Shown: one piece after another, positions 35,201 to 52,847 of the stretch
Layout of the letters: every line of letters starts with the position of its first letter
Numbering within the stretch: the stretch's first letter is position 1
Source: Cercis canadensis
Lineage: Eukaryota > Streptophyta > Magnoliopsida > Fabales > Fabaceae
DNA length: 64,000 nt
Assembly (NCBI GenBank): GCA_003255065.1
Contig: QAOA01001109.1
Span: forward strand, 124,001 to 188,000
Reading direction: 5' to 3'
The notes under the pieces: model-generated
What the model was told of the DNA's origin: nothing
The model's database searches: none
What the model saw: only the letters and a program-made list of their open reading frames with translations
Position numbers and translations under genes: made by a program

Positions 35201-38200
35201 TTCTCAGTTTGGTAAGTGTCAATATTGATTAAGAAGCTTTCTGGGTATTTCAGCTGTGTAAATGGACAAATAATCAAATAATGGGAAATGAACAGATGCT
35301 CTTGATCTGCAAATGCCCAAGACATCATTGTGAACTTTGATTGGGCAGTTTCAGATACTAGGCTTTCATGTTAATGACTTTTGAAAGTTTTAGAACTATT
35401 GATTTATCTGTTTAGTAATTTATGTAGTGTATTCATGATTGGTTGGGGCGTTAGTTTGCCAAAGCATGTGTTGCTTGTTCTTAAATTCATGATCATGGTT
35501 CTACATGAGTCATATTAGAACTTATCTTCTATGAGCTTCTGATGTCCTTATCTTGTACCTCAGGACACGTTTTCGCATTTGGAGAGTCTAGAGCTTTAGC
35601 TATTGCAAATATGGTTCTAGGGCTGAAGGAAGTTCAAATTCGGGGAGAAATTCGTACTAATGTTGATTATACCATTGATCTTTTAAATGTAATACTCACT
35701 TGCTGAAAACTTATTGTATAAGAAGGTTTCTAAGATGCAGAAGTGACATTACTGCAATTTTTGGTCTCAGGCTTCCGACTACAGAGAAAACAAAATTCAC
35801 ACTGGATGGTTGGACAGTAGAATTGCAATGCGGGTTAGAGCAGAAAGGCCCCCTTGGTATCTTTCTGTTGTTGGAGGGGCACTCTTTGTAAGAGAACTTG
35901 TTTCTCTGTCTCTGTCTCTCTCTCTTTCTCTCTATATATATATATATGTATATATATATTTTTTTTGCAGTTTCTTTTAAATTTAATATTGTGGAATGCA
36001 ATGATCCATGCTTCTTGTGATCAATGCAGAAAGCCTCTACTAGCAGTGCAGCAATAGTTTCAGATTATGTTGGCTATCTTGAAAAGGGACAAATCCCTCC
36101 CAAGGTAATGTGTCAAATTGGCAGAAACATCTAGTTCAGACCTGCATTTACTCGCTTCTTGTTTTTCTGATGATACTGATTTTAGTTAATAATGATCCAG
36201 CATATATCTCTTGTCCACTCTCAAGTGTCCTTGAACATTGAAGGAAGTAAGTACACGGTATGTGTTGTTATAAATGTCCAATGGATGGATTTTTTTTTTT
36301 ATAATTTCCTGACTTATTGGAGACTTTTCCCTGCATACATATTAATCAATTTGCGTTATTTGTATCTTGTAAAATAATTTCTAGATTGACATGGTAAGAG
36401 GAGGACCAGGAAGTTATAGATTGAGAATGAATGAATCAGAAATGGAAGCAGAGATACATACATTACGTGATGGGGGTTTGCTGATGCAGGCAAGCATCTT
36501 TCTCTAAACTACCTTTGTGTGTGTGCGTGCATGCCTGTACACATTTATCTCTTGTTATTTCCCTGTACAGTACTTTTCATGATTTCTTGACATCTTTGTG
36601 TTATTATTTTGTCCATAAGTTGGTTATAATTTTCTCATATGGACATTAATGTTACTGATCTGGCTTCAAATAATTGCATAGTGGGATGTGCAATTAAATT
36701 CATTTAGTGTAAATTCTTCATAGACAGTTTATGTTCTTCATGTAGTGGGTTCTAAAACTTGTTCTGTACAAAAAAAGCATTTATTGTTATTAGAAATGTT
36801 CAAATTTTCTGGTCCCAATAGCTTAGGAGGTATGTGCCTTTTATGCGTAACCGAATCATGCATTACCTAATAATTTCAAGATTATGTATGTCAATGTTCA
36901 CGGCAGACTGTATCAGGAAAGAGATACATGAATCATAAGAGAATATAGTTCTTAGTGTGGAGAGTCACTAATATATGGTCTGTTTAGATATATGTGCCCA
37001 AAGTGTGTCTTTTTAGTGCATTTGCATCATAATCTGGAACTTATTTATGTTGTATCTATAGTTTCTTTATTCTTTTATGTTAACATTTGATACAAGGCTT
37101 ATGAAAACTTTATCTGCACATTTAGAAAATACTTTAGTATCTTATCCTTATTACCCTAGGGAAATTTAAGATGATTGGCCAAATTATTACTGGTCCTTTG
37201 TCCTATATTTGATGCTCTCAAGTTCTTAACTGGTAGCTTCCACTTTTTACAGTTGGATGGAAACAGTCATGTGATATATGCAGAGGAAGAAGCAGCAGGA
37301 ACTCGCCTTCTAATAGATGGAAGGACTTGTTTGCTTCAGGTGACATGAGTTCGTTTTTACCCGAAAGTTCTACAATTTCTTTTTCTTGTGGCTGAGGCAA
37401 GTTTCTAAAACTTATTTTATTTGCAGAATGATCATGATCCATCAAAGTTAGTTGCAGAGACACCATGCAAGCTTCTGAGATATTTGGTTATGGATGATAG
37501 TCATATTGATGCTGACGCTCCATATGCAGAAGTTGAGGTCATGAAGATGTGTATGCCTCTTCTTTCGCCTGCTTCTGGGTTTATTCATTTCAAAATGTCT
37601 GAAGGTCAAGCAATGCAGGTACATAGTTTTCCACATGGAAATCATACATGTTCTAATTTTAATAGTTTTTTTCCCATTAATTTCATATAGTGTTTATGAA
37701 AGCATTTCATTTGTAGGCTGGTGAACTTATAGCAAGGCTTGATCTAGATGATCCATCAGCAGTAAGAAAAGCTGAACCTTTCCATGGGAGCTTCCCAGTC
37801 CTTGGTCCTCCTACCGCAATTTCTGGTAAAGTTCATCAGAAATGCGCTGCAAGTTTAAATGCAGCAAGAATGATCCTGGCTGGCTATGAGCACAATATAG
37901 ATGAAGTAAGTATTTTTTATTCACCTTTATTCTGACAAAAATGTCTGTTTTTAGCTCATTATAATTCGTATCTCATGGATCACTCTCATCTTCTATATAC
38001 TGGTCTTATTAATGAGTTTGACTATGTCAGGTTATGCAAAATTTGCTCAATTGCCTTGATAGTCCTGAACTGCCTTACCTTCAATGGCAAGAGTGCTTGG
38101 CTGTTCTGGCAAACCGTCTTCCCAAAGATCTTAAAAATGAGGTAAGGGACACCCTAGGCTTTCCCCTCTGGTTTAACATCTGAACAGTGACCTGAGCTGG

Positions 38201-41200
38201 CTTTGAACTATGTGAATTTTCAGTTGGAATCAAAATATAAGGAATTTGAGAGGATTTCAAGCTCCCAAAATGTTGATTTTCCTGCCAAATTCTTGAAGGG
38301 AATCCTTGAAGTGAGTTCCTGTTTCTGAATTTCTGTTTCTTTTGTTTAACCTTTAATAAGAATACACTCATGGGGTTTGTTTTCCACTGCAGGCCCATCT
38401 TTCCTCCTGTCCTGAGAAAGAAAAAGGGGCCCAAGAAAGGCTTGTTGAACCTCTTATGAGTCTGGTGAAGTCTTACGAGGGTGGAAGAGAAAGCCATGCC
38501 CGTAGAATTGTTCAATCCCTTTTTGAAGAGTATCTTTCCGTTGAAGAACTTTTTAGTGATAACATACAGGTCAGTTTGATTATTGGACTGCTACTACTGA
38601 TATCATATGGGTAATTTAAGCAGATATGATCTTGACTGAGGTTTAAGGATTTGTACCAAGATATGTAATTGTTGGTTGTTCCTGCCTATGCTCATTCCCT
38701 CCGTTTAGGTCTTCTCCCAACCAGACTAGTCTTTATGGGTAATGGTAATAGAATCAGTGATTAGTGGTTTTTTGCTTTAATACTTTTCCAAGTAATAAAA
38801 AATTCTAATTGATTGTCTTTAATCCTTTCTTTATCTAACTTGAAACTTCCTCTTATTTTATCTTGAAGTGCTATAAACGAAAACTAGTTATCATAATTCA
38901 GGATTGTTCATTTTCCCTGTTAGTGTGATATACTTACAATGGGTTATCATACAACAAAAACTAAATTAGGAACTCATTAAGCAACTCTCTAATATGTTTC
39001 CTTCATTATTTAGTTTTTCAGAATATTCATAATGTTTTTCTTTTCTTCTCACATTCCAGGCTGATGTAATTGAACGTCTCCGACTTCAGTATAAGAAAGA
39101 TCTATTGAAGGTTGTAGACATAGTGGTCTCTCATCAGGTATGAATTTTTACAACAGGCTCTGATGGCTTGAATATTTTGCTTACTTGATGTATTTTGAAC
39201 ATTATTCTGCAATTACATTAATATCATTTCTTGGGTTCCAGGGTGTTAGGAGTAAAAATAAGCTGATACTGCGACTGATGGAACAACTGGTGTATCCTAA
39301 CCCTGCTGCCTACAGAGATCAATTGATCCGTTTCTCTGTACTCAACCATACAAATTATTCTGAGGTAGGAGCATTGAGATATTCTGGTCAAGTTGAAAAT
39401 ATGTTTGATACAGAGTTCTTAGTTTTCCATCTATATTCTTAGGACTCATTTATATGTCTGTTAATGGGTGCAGATTATGAATATATATCCTTTCAGTTTA
39501 TCTGCTTGCTATGTTAGCTTGCTGTATATGCTGTTAATTTATTTTTATTGAGTAATTTCTTTGGAGCATTTTGAGTAAAATCTTGACACACCATTATCTT
39601 GATGCAGTTGGCACTGAAAGCAAGTTATCTGCTGGAACAAACTAAATTGAGTGAACTTCGTTCCAGCATTGCTAGAAGTCTTTCTGAGCTAGAGATGTTC
39701 ACTGAGGATGGCGAAAATATTGATACTCCCAAGAGGAAGAGTGCCATTAATGACAGAATGGAGGACCTTGTGAGTGCTCCTTTGGCAGTTGAAGATGCCC
39801 TTGTAGGTTTGTTTGATCACAGTGATCACACCCTTCAAAGGCGAGTTGTGGAGACTTACATCCGCAGGCTGTACCAGGTATACTGGTTCTACTGCTATCA
39901 CTAGATGCTTTTTCTTTTTGTTGACAAGCGGGGTGATCATTTGCTTTTCTAACTCTTGGTATCTGTCAACAGCCATACCTTGTCAAAGAGAGTGTCAGGA
40001 TGCAGTGGCACAGATCTGGTCTTATTGCTACATGGGAGTTCTTGGAAGAGTACATTGAGAGGAAGAATGGGACTGAGTCTGATAAAACGCTGGTGGAGAA
40101 ACATAGTGAGAGGAAATGGGGAGTGATGGTTATAATTAAATCTCTTCAATTTTTACCTGCAATTATTAGTGCTGCTTTAATTGTAGCAACTCATAACCTT
40201 CACGAAGCACTTCCAAATGTTTCTATGGAACCAGCTAACCATGGTAATATGATGCATATTGCATTGGTGGGCATCAACAATCAGATGAGTTTACTGCAAG
40301 ACAGGTACTGTTGCTTTGAGTCCTTATATTTATTTTGGATTGCAAATTAATAAGCTGTCTTCCTCAGGAATTCTGGTAACATTAATAGCAATATAGCATA
40401 CAGTTTGTTCCTAATTTATAGACCAGTAGTAGTATTTATTTTGTGTTAAATTGGTTTGATTTGGGTCAGTATTAGACAATACTAAACAGCAACTGGACTC
40501 GTTCTGTTTCTATAAATATGGTGATCAGAACCTTCAACAGCTTCTTGACCAGCATTGTTTTTGGTGCTTTGCAGTGGTGATGAGGATCAGGCTCAAGAAA
40601 GGATCAATAAGTTAGCCAAAATACTCAAAGACCAGGAAGTAGGCTCAACCATACATACTGCAGGTGTTGGAGTAATTAGCTGTATCATACAGAGGGATGA
40701 AGGGCGAGCCCCTATGAGGCACTCCTTTCACTGGTCAGCAGAAAAGCACTATTATGAGGAGGAGCCTCTCTTGCGTCATCTGGAACCTCCCCTATCAATT
40801 TACCTTGAATTGGTCAGTTATCTCATGGTTCTAAGTCTCCTGTTTTACTTTAAGAGGAAGGAGGGGGGGAGGGAAAATTTACCTTGTTTGCTTGATTCTA
40901 AACTCATGAACATTTGTCTGGATACAGGACAAACTTAAAGGCTATGAGAATATACGCTATACTCCATCCCGAGATCGTCAGTGGCACTTGTATACAGTTG
41001 TAGATCCCAAGCCACCATCAATTCAGAGAATGTTTCTTCGAACACTTGTAAGACAGCCAACCACAAATGAAGGATTCTCATCTTATCAAAGACTGGATGT
41101 GGAAACATCTCGTACCCAATTGGCTATGTCTTTTACTTCAAGGAGCATTTTGAGGTCCTTGACGGCTGCAATGGAAGAGTTGGAACTTAATACACACAAT

Positions 41201-44200
41201 GCCACTGTCAGATCTGAACATGCTCATATGTACCTCTATATCATACGAGAGCAACAAGTAGATGATCTTGTGCCTTACTCCAAGTAATTATGGCTAAATA
41301 ATTTTCCATGTATATTGTTTTATTAAAGATATAGAACCTCTTATCTCTGTCTTACATTGGGGATGTGTTATTGCCAGGAGAGTCAACATAGATGCTGGTC
41401 AAGAAGTAACAGCAGTTGAAGCAATCTTGGAAGAACTGGCGCATGAAATCCATTCATCTGTTGGTGTGAGAATGCATAGATTAGGTGTTGTTAAGTGGGA
41501 AGTCAAGCTTTGGATGGCATCCTCTGGACTGGCAGATGGTGCTTGGAGATTTGTTGTTACAAATGTGACTGGCCATACATGCACTGTACATGTAAGTGTT
41601 CATTTTAAAGTTCCAAGAAAAGCTTTCCTGCAGTCCACAATTTTCCACTTACAGCTAGTTAAAGGTTTCTTCGGAAAAGAATACTAGGTGTTGGCTCCAT
41701 ATAACTATCAGCAATTAGCACTTCAGGGATAAACCCTGTAACTATATACCAGAAGATTATCTTAATAACCAATGAGGAGCATTTTCTGTATATCTGATCG
41801 AGATATACTAATCTTAGCGCAAATTGTATGCCCATTCATTATTATCTATAATCATGTATAATATAATTAATAGTGCCCAAGTGTCAGCAATTTATCCCAT
41901 TAAAGTTTTTTTAGCTGTCCTTCAATGAAAAGCTTTGGGTTGACAAGGCTCTTTGGGGAGGAAAACTGTCAGAAGCATGTTTTCAATGAAAATAAAAACG
42001 ATTAGTGGGTACATTTCCCCCCCCCCCCCCTCTCTTTTTATCACTTTGTTTCAGTTTTCAAATTGAACAAAAATTGGCCCAAAAAGATATTTGAAAGGAA
42101 GACAACTTTGTCTATCTCAGAGACTAAGGTATTAGAAATTTGTTCTTGTTCTTGTCCTTCCTTTTTCTTCTTTTTTAGTTCGTTGGTTTCTTTTGGTTGA
42201 TTTCTTGGCCTCTCTTGTACTTTTTTCCTTTCTCTTTAAGACTATTTATTTTCTATTAAAAAAAAAAAAAAAAAAATCATGGAAGGGCAATTATAGTCAT
42301 ACAGTTCAACTGTAAACTCTGTGTAAGCAATATGTGGTTTCTGTATTAGAAGGGTTATTGACAAGGTAGTTCATAAATCATAACTTGATTGGTAATCGTT
42401 ATATATTCAGATATACCGAGAATTGGAGGATTCTAGCAGTCATAAAGTGATATACGGTCCAGTCACTGCAAAGGGTCCTCTGCAAGGTGTACCAGTGAAT
42501 GCACACTATCAACCTTTGGGAGTTATTGACCGAAAACGTCTTTCAGCAAGGAAGAACAACACCACATACTGCTATGATTTTCCACTGGTTAGTGCTATTT
42601 TATTAAATTAGCTGAAATTTTGGTTTCTTTCCTCTTTATGTGTGGGCATGTGCATGTTTGTGCCCCATCCTGTTAATGATTAGATGATAAAGACAACCCA
42701 AAATATATTTCCTGAGCAATATGCTGCTTGTAGGCATTTGAAACAGCCTTGGAACAGTCATGGGCTATCCAATACCCAGGATTCCAAAGGGCCAAGGATA
42801 AAGTTCTTCTAAAAGTAACAGAGATTAAATTTGCTGACAAAGAAGGTAGTTGGGGTACTCCTCTTGTTCCTGTGGAGCGTTTACCTGGACTCAATGATGT
42901 TGGCATGGTAGCCTGGTTTATGGAAATGCATACCCCTGAGTTCCCATCTGGAAGGACAATATTGGTTGTAGCAAACGATGTGACCTTCAAGGCTGGTTCT
43001 TTTGGCCCAAGAGAGGATGCATTCTATCGTGCAGTTACTGATCTTGCTATTCTGAAGAAAATACCTTTAATTTATCTGGCAGCAAATTCTGGTGCCCGTT
43101 TAGGTGTTGCTGAGGAAGTCAAAGCCTGTTTCAGAGTTGGGTGGTCTGATGAATCTAACCCTGAGAATGGTTTTCAGTATGTGTATTTAACACCTGAGGA
43201 TTATGCTCAGATTGGGTCATCAGTGATAGCACACGAGTTAAAGCTGGAAAGTGGAGAAACCAGATGGGTCATTGATACTATTGTTGGGAAAGAGGATGGT
43301 TTGGGGGTTGAAAACTTGAGTGGCAGTGGGGCCATTGCTGGTGCCTATTCAAGGGCATACAAGGAAACTTTTACATTGACATATGTGACTGGCAGGACTG
43401 TGGGAATAGGTGCTTATCTTGCCAGGCTTGGGATGAGATGTATACAGAAGCTTGATCAGCCCATCATTCTTACTGGTTTTTCCGCATTAAATAAACTTCT
43501 TGGTCGGGAGGTTTACAGCTCTCACATGCAACTTGGTGGACCTAAAATCATGGCAACTAATGGAGTTGTTCATCTTACAGTTTCAGATGACCTTGAAGGT
43601 GTTTCTGCTATTTTGAAGTGGCTTAGCTATATCCCTTCTCATGTAGGTGGTGCACTTCCCATTCTACGGTCCCTTGATCCTCCAGAAAGGCCTGTGGAGT
43701 ATTTCCCAGAAAACTCATGTGATCCTCGTGCTGCTATTTGTGGTGCTCTGGATGGTAGTGGAAGATGGCTGGGGGGTATTTTCGACAAGGACAGCTTTGT
43801 TGAGACACTAGACGGATGGGCAAGAACAGTTGTTACAGGAAGGGCAAAACTTGGAGGAATCCCTGTGGGAATTGTTGCTGTTGAAACACAGACAGTGATG
43901 CAAGTAATACCTGCGGATCCAGGCCAGCTTGATTCTCATGAGAGGGTTGTTCCTCAGGCCGGGCAAGTTTGGTTTCCCGATTCTGCAACTAAGACAGCCC
44001 AATCAATATTGGATTTCAACAAAGAGGAGCTCCCACTTTTCATTCTTGCAAATTGGAGGGGCTTTTCAGGTGGGCAGAGGGACCTTTTTGAAGGAATCCT
44101 TCAGGCTGGATCAACCATTGTAGAGAACCTTAGAACATACAAGCAGCCAATATTTGTATATATCCCAATGATGGGTGAACTCCGAGGTGGGGCGTGGGTT

Positions 44201-45031
44201 GTTGTAGACAGTAGAATCAATTCAGACCACATTGAAATGTATGCTGAGCGAACAGCTAAAGGCAATGTCCTTGAGCCAGAAGGGATGATCGAGATCAAAT
44301 TTAGGACAAAAGAATTGTTGGAGACCATGGGTAGACTTGATCAACAATTGATAAATCTCAAGGAAAAACTTCAGGATGCCAAGAATAATAGGATCCATGA
44401 GACCATTGAATCCCTACAGCAGCAGATCAAGTCCCGTGAGAAACAGCTTCTGCCGCTGTACACCCAGATAGCTACCAGGTTTGCTGAATTGCATGATACC
44501 TCCCTCAGAATGGCAGCAAAGGGTGTAGTAAGAGAAGTTTTGGACTGGGGTAACTCCCGTTCCTTCTTCTACAAGAGACTGCGCAGGAGAATTGGTGAGC
44601 AGTCAATGATCAACAGTGTGAAAGAAGCTGCTGGTGACCATTTATCACATATAGCTGCAACGGACTTGATCAAAAACTGGTATTTGAATTCTGATATTGC
44701 CAAAGGTAGAGAAGATGCTTGGTTGGATGATGAGGCTTTCTTCAGATGGAAGGATGATCCTAAGTACTACGTGGATAAACTAAAGGAATTGCGTATCCAG
44801 AAGGTATTACTTCAATTGACAAATATTGGTGAGTCAGTTTCAGATTTGCAAGCTTTACCTCAAGGTCTTGCTGCCCTTTTAAGCAAGGTAAAAATTAAAC
44901 ATTTTTTGTCTTTTCTCATTTGTTCTTGGCTTTATCTCTAGCAACCTTGATCTAATTGTTTGAATCTTATGCAGTTGGAGCCATCAAGCCGTGTGAAATT
45001 AACTGATGAACTTCGCAAGGTACTTGGCTAG
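32210..45031 (+). CDS. ACC1: Homomeric (cytosolic) acetyl-CoA carboxylase
   Basis: Makes malonyl-CoA from acetyl-CoA, bicarbonate and ATP, feeding fatty-acid elongation, cuticle wax and flavonoids in the cytosol. I can join 31 coding exons in frame to 2257 aa, the expected length. Order: biotin carboxylase with ATP-grasp loop [11 protein letters not shown] (residues 229-239); biotin carrier with E-V-M-K-M-C-M-P-L, Lys713 biotinylated; a long central domain; carboxyltransferase encoded mostly by one 2154-base exon (42734-44887), with N-S-G-A-R-L-G and G-G-Q-R-D-L-F-E-G. Exons include 32210-32557, 32996-33202, 33283-33444, 33656-33748, 33837-33932, 34018-34191, 34579-34672, 34771-34958, 36385-36489, 37253-37339, 37427-37618, 39608-39877, 39973-40304, 40575-40812, 40928-41283, 41378-41591 and 44975-45031. 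The protein starts M-A-G-T-G-H-G without a transit peptide, arguing for the cytosolic form. Intron 36490-37252 has a GC donor. Confidence 0.98.
36490..37252 (+). other. GC-AG intron in the acetyl-CoA carboxylase gene
   Basis: The exon ends L-L-M-Q (CTGATGCAG) and the intron begins GCAAGC, then ends TTTTTACAG before TTGGATGG. No in-frame GT donor nearby preserves the protein. AG followed by GCAAG is the usual GC-donor context. Confidence 0.85.
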
Positions 45032-45556
45032 AAGGTTGCTGCTTCCCAAGTCCTCTTCCCTGCCATAGTTTTCCTGTTCCCTTCATGGTTACGTGTTGGT
45101 GGCCATATATGTACCATTACATTTCTTCAACCAAGCGTTGAATCCAGTAACTTCGTTCTTAACTCCATGCAGTAGCAATCCCTCTAGTGAAGTCTCTTAC
45201 CTTTAATTGGGGAAAGGTGGATGATATCAGAGAATCATTGCTTCTGCAAGTGTAAATCATATTAGTGTAGATAGATATATTACATGCATTTCTGCAGTTA
45301 AGAGAGCATTAGCAGGTTCCCCTTACTTATTTGCTGGCTGATTGTTCTGAATAAATTGTAATATTTGATTATTTATTCATGTATCCAAAATTTTTGGGCA
45401 TAAGAGGTTGTTTTCCACGCTCCCAATCTGCTTATTCCATTTACATGGTAGGGAAAACTTGAAATAAGGAATATTGAGGAGGATTTGTAACATAGAGAGC
45501 TATTATGGAGAAGTTACAGTATTTTGTTCCTGTAATATGCTTGACCTTTGATGTTC

Positions 45557-45562
45557 AATAAA
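45557..45562 (+). terminator. Candidate polyadenylation signal of the carboxylase gene
   Basis: AATAAA 526 bases after the stop codon. Another AATAAA at 45350-45355 is equally usable; alternative 3' ends are plausible. Confidence 0.4.
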
Positions 45563-47539
45563 GTGCAAAATGAATGCTTTTTTTTATATACACTGCTTTT
45601 GGTGTAACCGAAACCATATATGTTTTGGTAAAATCTATGAAATATGTTTTGTTAAATTCAATAAATAACATGATAACAGATAACCCGGCTTAATAAAATA
45701 AAAAATAAGAAAAATAATTAGAAAAAAGTAAAAATAAAATCAAGACCATCTTGCTAGACTTTCTCCTCACTTTTCGTAGTTACGATTTTATGTTTACACT
45801 CGATCTATATCAGTGTTTTCCTTTTTCTTACAAACATTTTTCTACGCAGATAGCCAGAAAAGAAAAGTAATTTTTTCTATCTTGAGTCAATTAGCAGTCT
45901 ATCCGTCAGAACTAATAAAAAAGATGAAGATGATGATGAAGGCAACCACTATTATCAGTGTTTGGTCATACGAAATTGAGAAACAGAATGGAATACCAAA
46001 CCCAATAAAACTTATGTATTCATCCAGAAGAACAAGTACCCATATTTCTTCTGCCAGTAGACTACAAAAATTCATCATAGTTTGAGGCCCAAATAACATA
46101 TAATCTCAGTGAAAAAATATACCAATATCATTGGAGGTATGATTTCAATATAACTAATTGAAAAAGAAAGTATTCGAATGATGGCATAATTGAGTCAGTT
46201 TTTCATTCTGTGCTTCAACTTCTTTTCTTTTTCTTTTCCCTTCAGCTCTTGGCGTTTTTTCTTCTCCTTTTCTTGTTTCCTCCTTTTCATCTCCTCTTTC
46301 TTTTTTTGTTCTTTTGGCTTTCTATTCTCCTCTTCCTTCCTCTGTTTTTCTTCTCTCTTTCTTTTCTCTTTTTCTTCGGCCTTCCTCTTCTCTTCTTTTC
46401 TCTCCTTCTCTTTCAGCTGTGCTTTCTTCTTTTTCTCTTTCTCCTTCAATTCTTCTCTGCTAAGTTCTCTCCTGATTTTGAAGCACATATTGGATGAGAA
46501 ATGTGAGACTCTGCCTGCCAATACTGAAAATGATTCACACATATATAGAAAGTATCTTACAGCTTTGTTGCTAATATTTCTTGATCCCATATTTTTGTGT
46601 TATTATAGCCGTCTCATTTACTCAGTCTTCGGCATCAGAATTTTCTATTGTCTTATTATCCATAGCCTAGCCGTCCAAAAGCCAGTAGCGCTGCCCTTTC
46701 CATTCTTCTCTTCATCCCAAATATGTTCATTTTTTTCATGAGAGTAGTCAGTACAATATGCTGAGAAAATAGACGGTAGAAATACAACCCCATCAAGCAC
46801 TAGAGATTACACCCGCAGGTATTGGCAAATGAAAATCAATTTCAATCTATCATTTCTTGAACCCCTATGTCCACATTGTTTGCATGGTTTTCACTTCTCT
46901 GTTTCTTATATAATGTCGCTATTGCATTAATCCTCCATGCACTAAAATTAGTTAGAATTTGTTAATTAGAACGGTACAGTATCAGATTTATTTATATATA
47001 CACATTTGAATTTTCTATATGAGAGTCATTTTGAAAAAAAAAAATATTCAAATTGGCTTTCTGAGAAACAAACAAAAATTTATTGATTTTTCAAGGACCT
47101 AAGGCGCAACGGTGAGTCTTTTTCAGCTTAGATTTTGCTATTTCCTTTCTTTTTGTTTTGTTTTTTATGAACACCTTGCCATCCTGACGTTTACCCGGTC
47201 AAAGGAGGATCACAGAGCATACTAGAGATTTACTTGAATGAAACAGTGCACTATCTTTTATAACTTAGCTTGTGTGTTAATGGTGTACGAAACTTGCTCA
47301 TGACCTAGGAGTAAGCTACAAAGTGGTCATACAGTCTCAACTCATTCTTACGCTTTGTACCAATAACAGTCCAAAAATGAGCACCGGAAGAGAGTCAAGT
47401 GGAAATTAGCATCATGTACAATTGAAAGGATGAAGGAGAGGGAAAATCTACTTAGCATCACCAATCTTTTCTTTCTTCGCAATCTCTCTTCTGCTGCTGC
47501 CGCTGCTTAACTTTTAACATCAATCACATTGGGAGACTT
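45563..47539. other. Spacer between two convergent genes
   Basis: Lies between the 3' ends of the acetyl-CoA carboxylase and MnmE genes. It contains the Lys/Glu-rich frame described separately and otherwise AT-rich sequence. Confidence 0.55.
46195..46476 (-). CDS. Lys/Glu-rich coiled-coil reading frame of uncertain status
   Basis: Not identified. On the minus strand, a 3' splice-like site (AAAATCAG) at about 46477 is followed by an open frame of about 93 codons made almost entirely of Lys, Glu, Arg and Gln. Typical words are E-E-L-K-E-K-E-K-K-K-K and K-R-K-R-E-E-K-Q-R-K-E-E, ending H-R-M-K-N and a stop. Such charged single helices occur in many proteins, for example proton-pump-interactor-like proteins, but no diagnostic domain is present. 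The opposite strand is a polypyrimidine tract, so the frame could be open purely because of composition. It could also be a last exon or a pseudogene remnant. No matching upstream exons were found within 1 kb. Confidence 0.25.
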   Translation of the reverse strand: MRRELSREELKEKEKKKKAQLKEKERKEEKRKAEEKEKRKREEKQRKEEENRKPKEQKKKEEMKRRKQEKEKKKRQELKGKEKEKKLKHRMKN

Positions 47540-51411
<3,872 letters not shown>

Positions 51412-52030
51412 TTGATTATGAGTCAACACTGGGAATGGGGATGGGGGGGAGTGACTAGTGAGTGAGTCTGAGCAGTGAGCCAGGGAGCAGTACCCACCGG
51501 CCTCGGACCTGTGTCGGATAATCTATCATCTTTCACTCAAAGGTCCAATACTTTGTTGAGCTGAGTTTAGGCCATTTTGGGCCTTTAGATTCTTCTTAGG
51601 TTTTAACCCGAAATCTCCAATTCTCAATCCATTCACGTCACCAAAATAACTATATATTCAAACTTAGTAACTCATTTGGAACGGAATCAACTTTCTGCAC
51701 TTTTTTTTTTTTGGTTTTTGTTTTTTCCTTATAACTAGGAAAAGGTTCATGGTCCCTCGAATTACTTCTGAATAAATTAATAAATCATATTTAAGAATCA
51801 TAGATAGCATTTCGTGATTCATTAATTAGCAAATTTACTTTGATTCTTTGTCAACCAATAATGTGAGATCATTAACTTGGTTAAAGCAAAGCTGTTTTGA
51901 AGTGTAGATGCAGCCTAGTACTCTTTCTACTACTATGCTAAACTCATTTGGAATTAACTATCACCATAGAATGACCAAAAAAAAACTATCACCATAGAAA
52001 AATTGGGGTTTTAGAGGAAGACAATTAGGA

Positions 52031-52396
52031 GAGAGATATAGGATAAAACAGAATGGGAAGAGTGTTTTCTGACAGGTTAGACCTGCCAATCAATTTTACT
52101 TTTACATGTTTTTGACAAAAAAGTCATATTTCAAAACTTTGAAAAAATATATAAATATTAAATTAGCTTGGATACTATTGATAGGAATAGGATCACCACC
52201 AAGTATAATAAANGAGAGATATAGGATAAGACAGAATGGGAAGAGTGTTTTCTGACAGGTTAGACCTGCCAATCAATTTTACTTTTACATGTTTTTGACA
52301 AAAAAAGTCATATTTCAAAACTTTGAAAAAATATATAAATATTAAATTAGCTTGGATACTATTGATAGGAATAGGATCACCACCAAGTATAATAAA
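52031..52396. repeat. Direct duplication abutting the single N at 52213
   Basis: Copy 1 is 52031-52212 and copy 2 is 52214-52396. Differences are one substitution (GGATAAAACAG versus GGATAAGACAG) and one extra A in a homopolymer. Both end CACCAAGTATAATAAA. Confidence 0.94.
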
Positions 52397-52827
52397 ATTT
52401 GTGTACATATTAGTCCTCTGACTTGAATGGAATCTCAGTGTATTAACAAAATTAACTAGCGACATTTAACAACATATATTTTGAAGCGTGATACATAGGA
52501 TAATCTAAGATCGTTTGTGACTTGTTGACATGACATCCCTCTCTTTTCGACATTCGATTCACCAACTTTATTCGTTGACTTCCAATTTCAAAGCATCGTT
52601 ACTGCCAAATTTCATTATCACTGCATCTAAAATCAGTTGCATTCCTTGAACCCTAATCACTACCTTGCTATCTTCCATGTCATACCACCCGGAAAAAGAA
52701 AAGAATAAAACAACAAAATTATCATCAATAAGTTTGGTATATATCCACTAATAGTGAGTGAAATTGTACATCGTTGACTCTTTGAAAACTTTGCCAAGAG
52801 ACTGCAACAACTAAACATACCAATCAA

Positions 52828-52847
52828 CTAAACCCTAAACCCTAAAC
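52828..52847. promoter_or_regulatory. Telobox-like motif
   Basis: CTAAACCCTAAACCCTAAAC, i.e. nearly three units of the plant telomere repeat. Short copies like this often occur in plant promoters and leaders as teloboxes. Here it lies about 1.4 kb upstream of MnmE and 1 kb downstream of the transporter stop, so a function is unclear. Confidence 0.5.
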
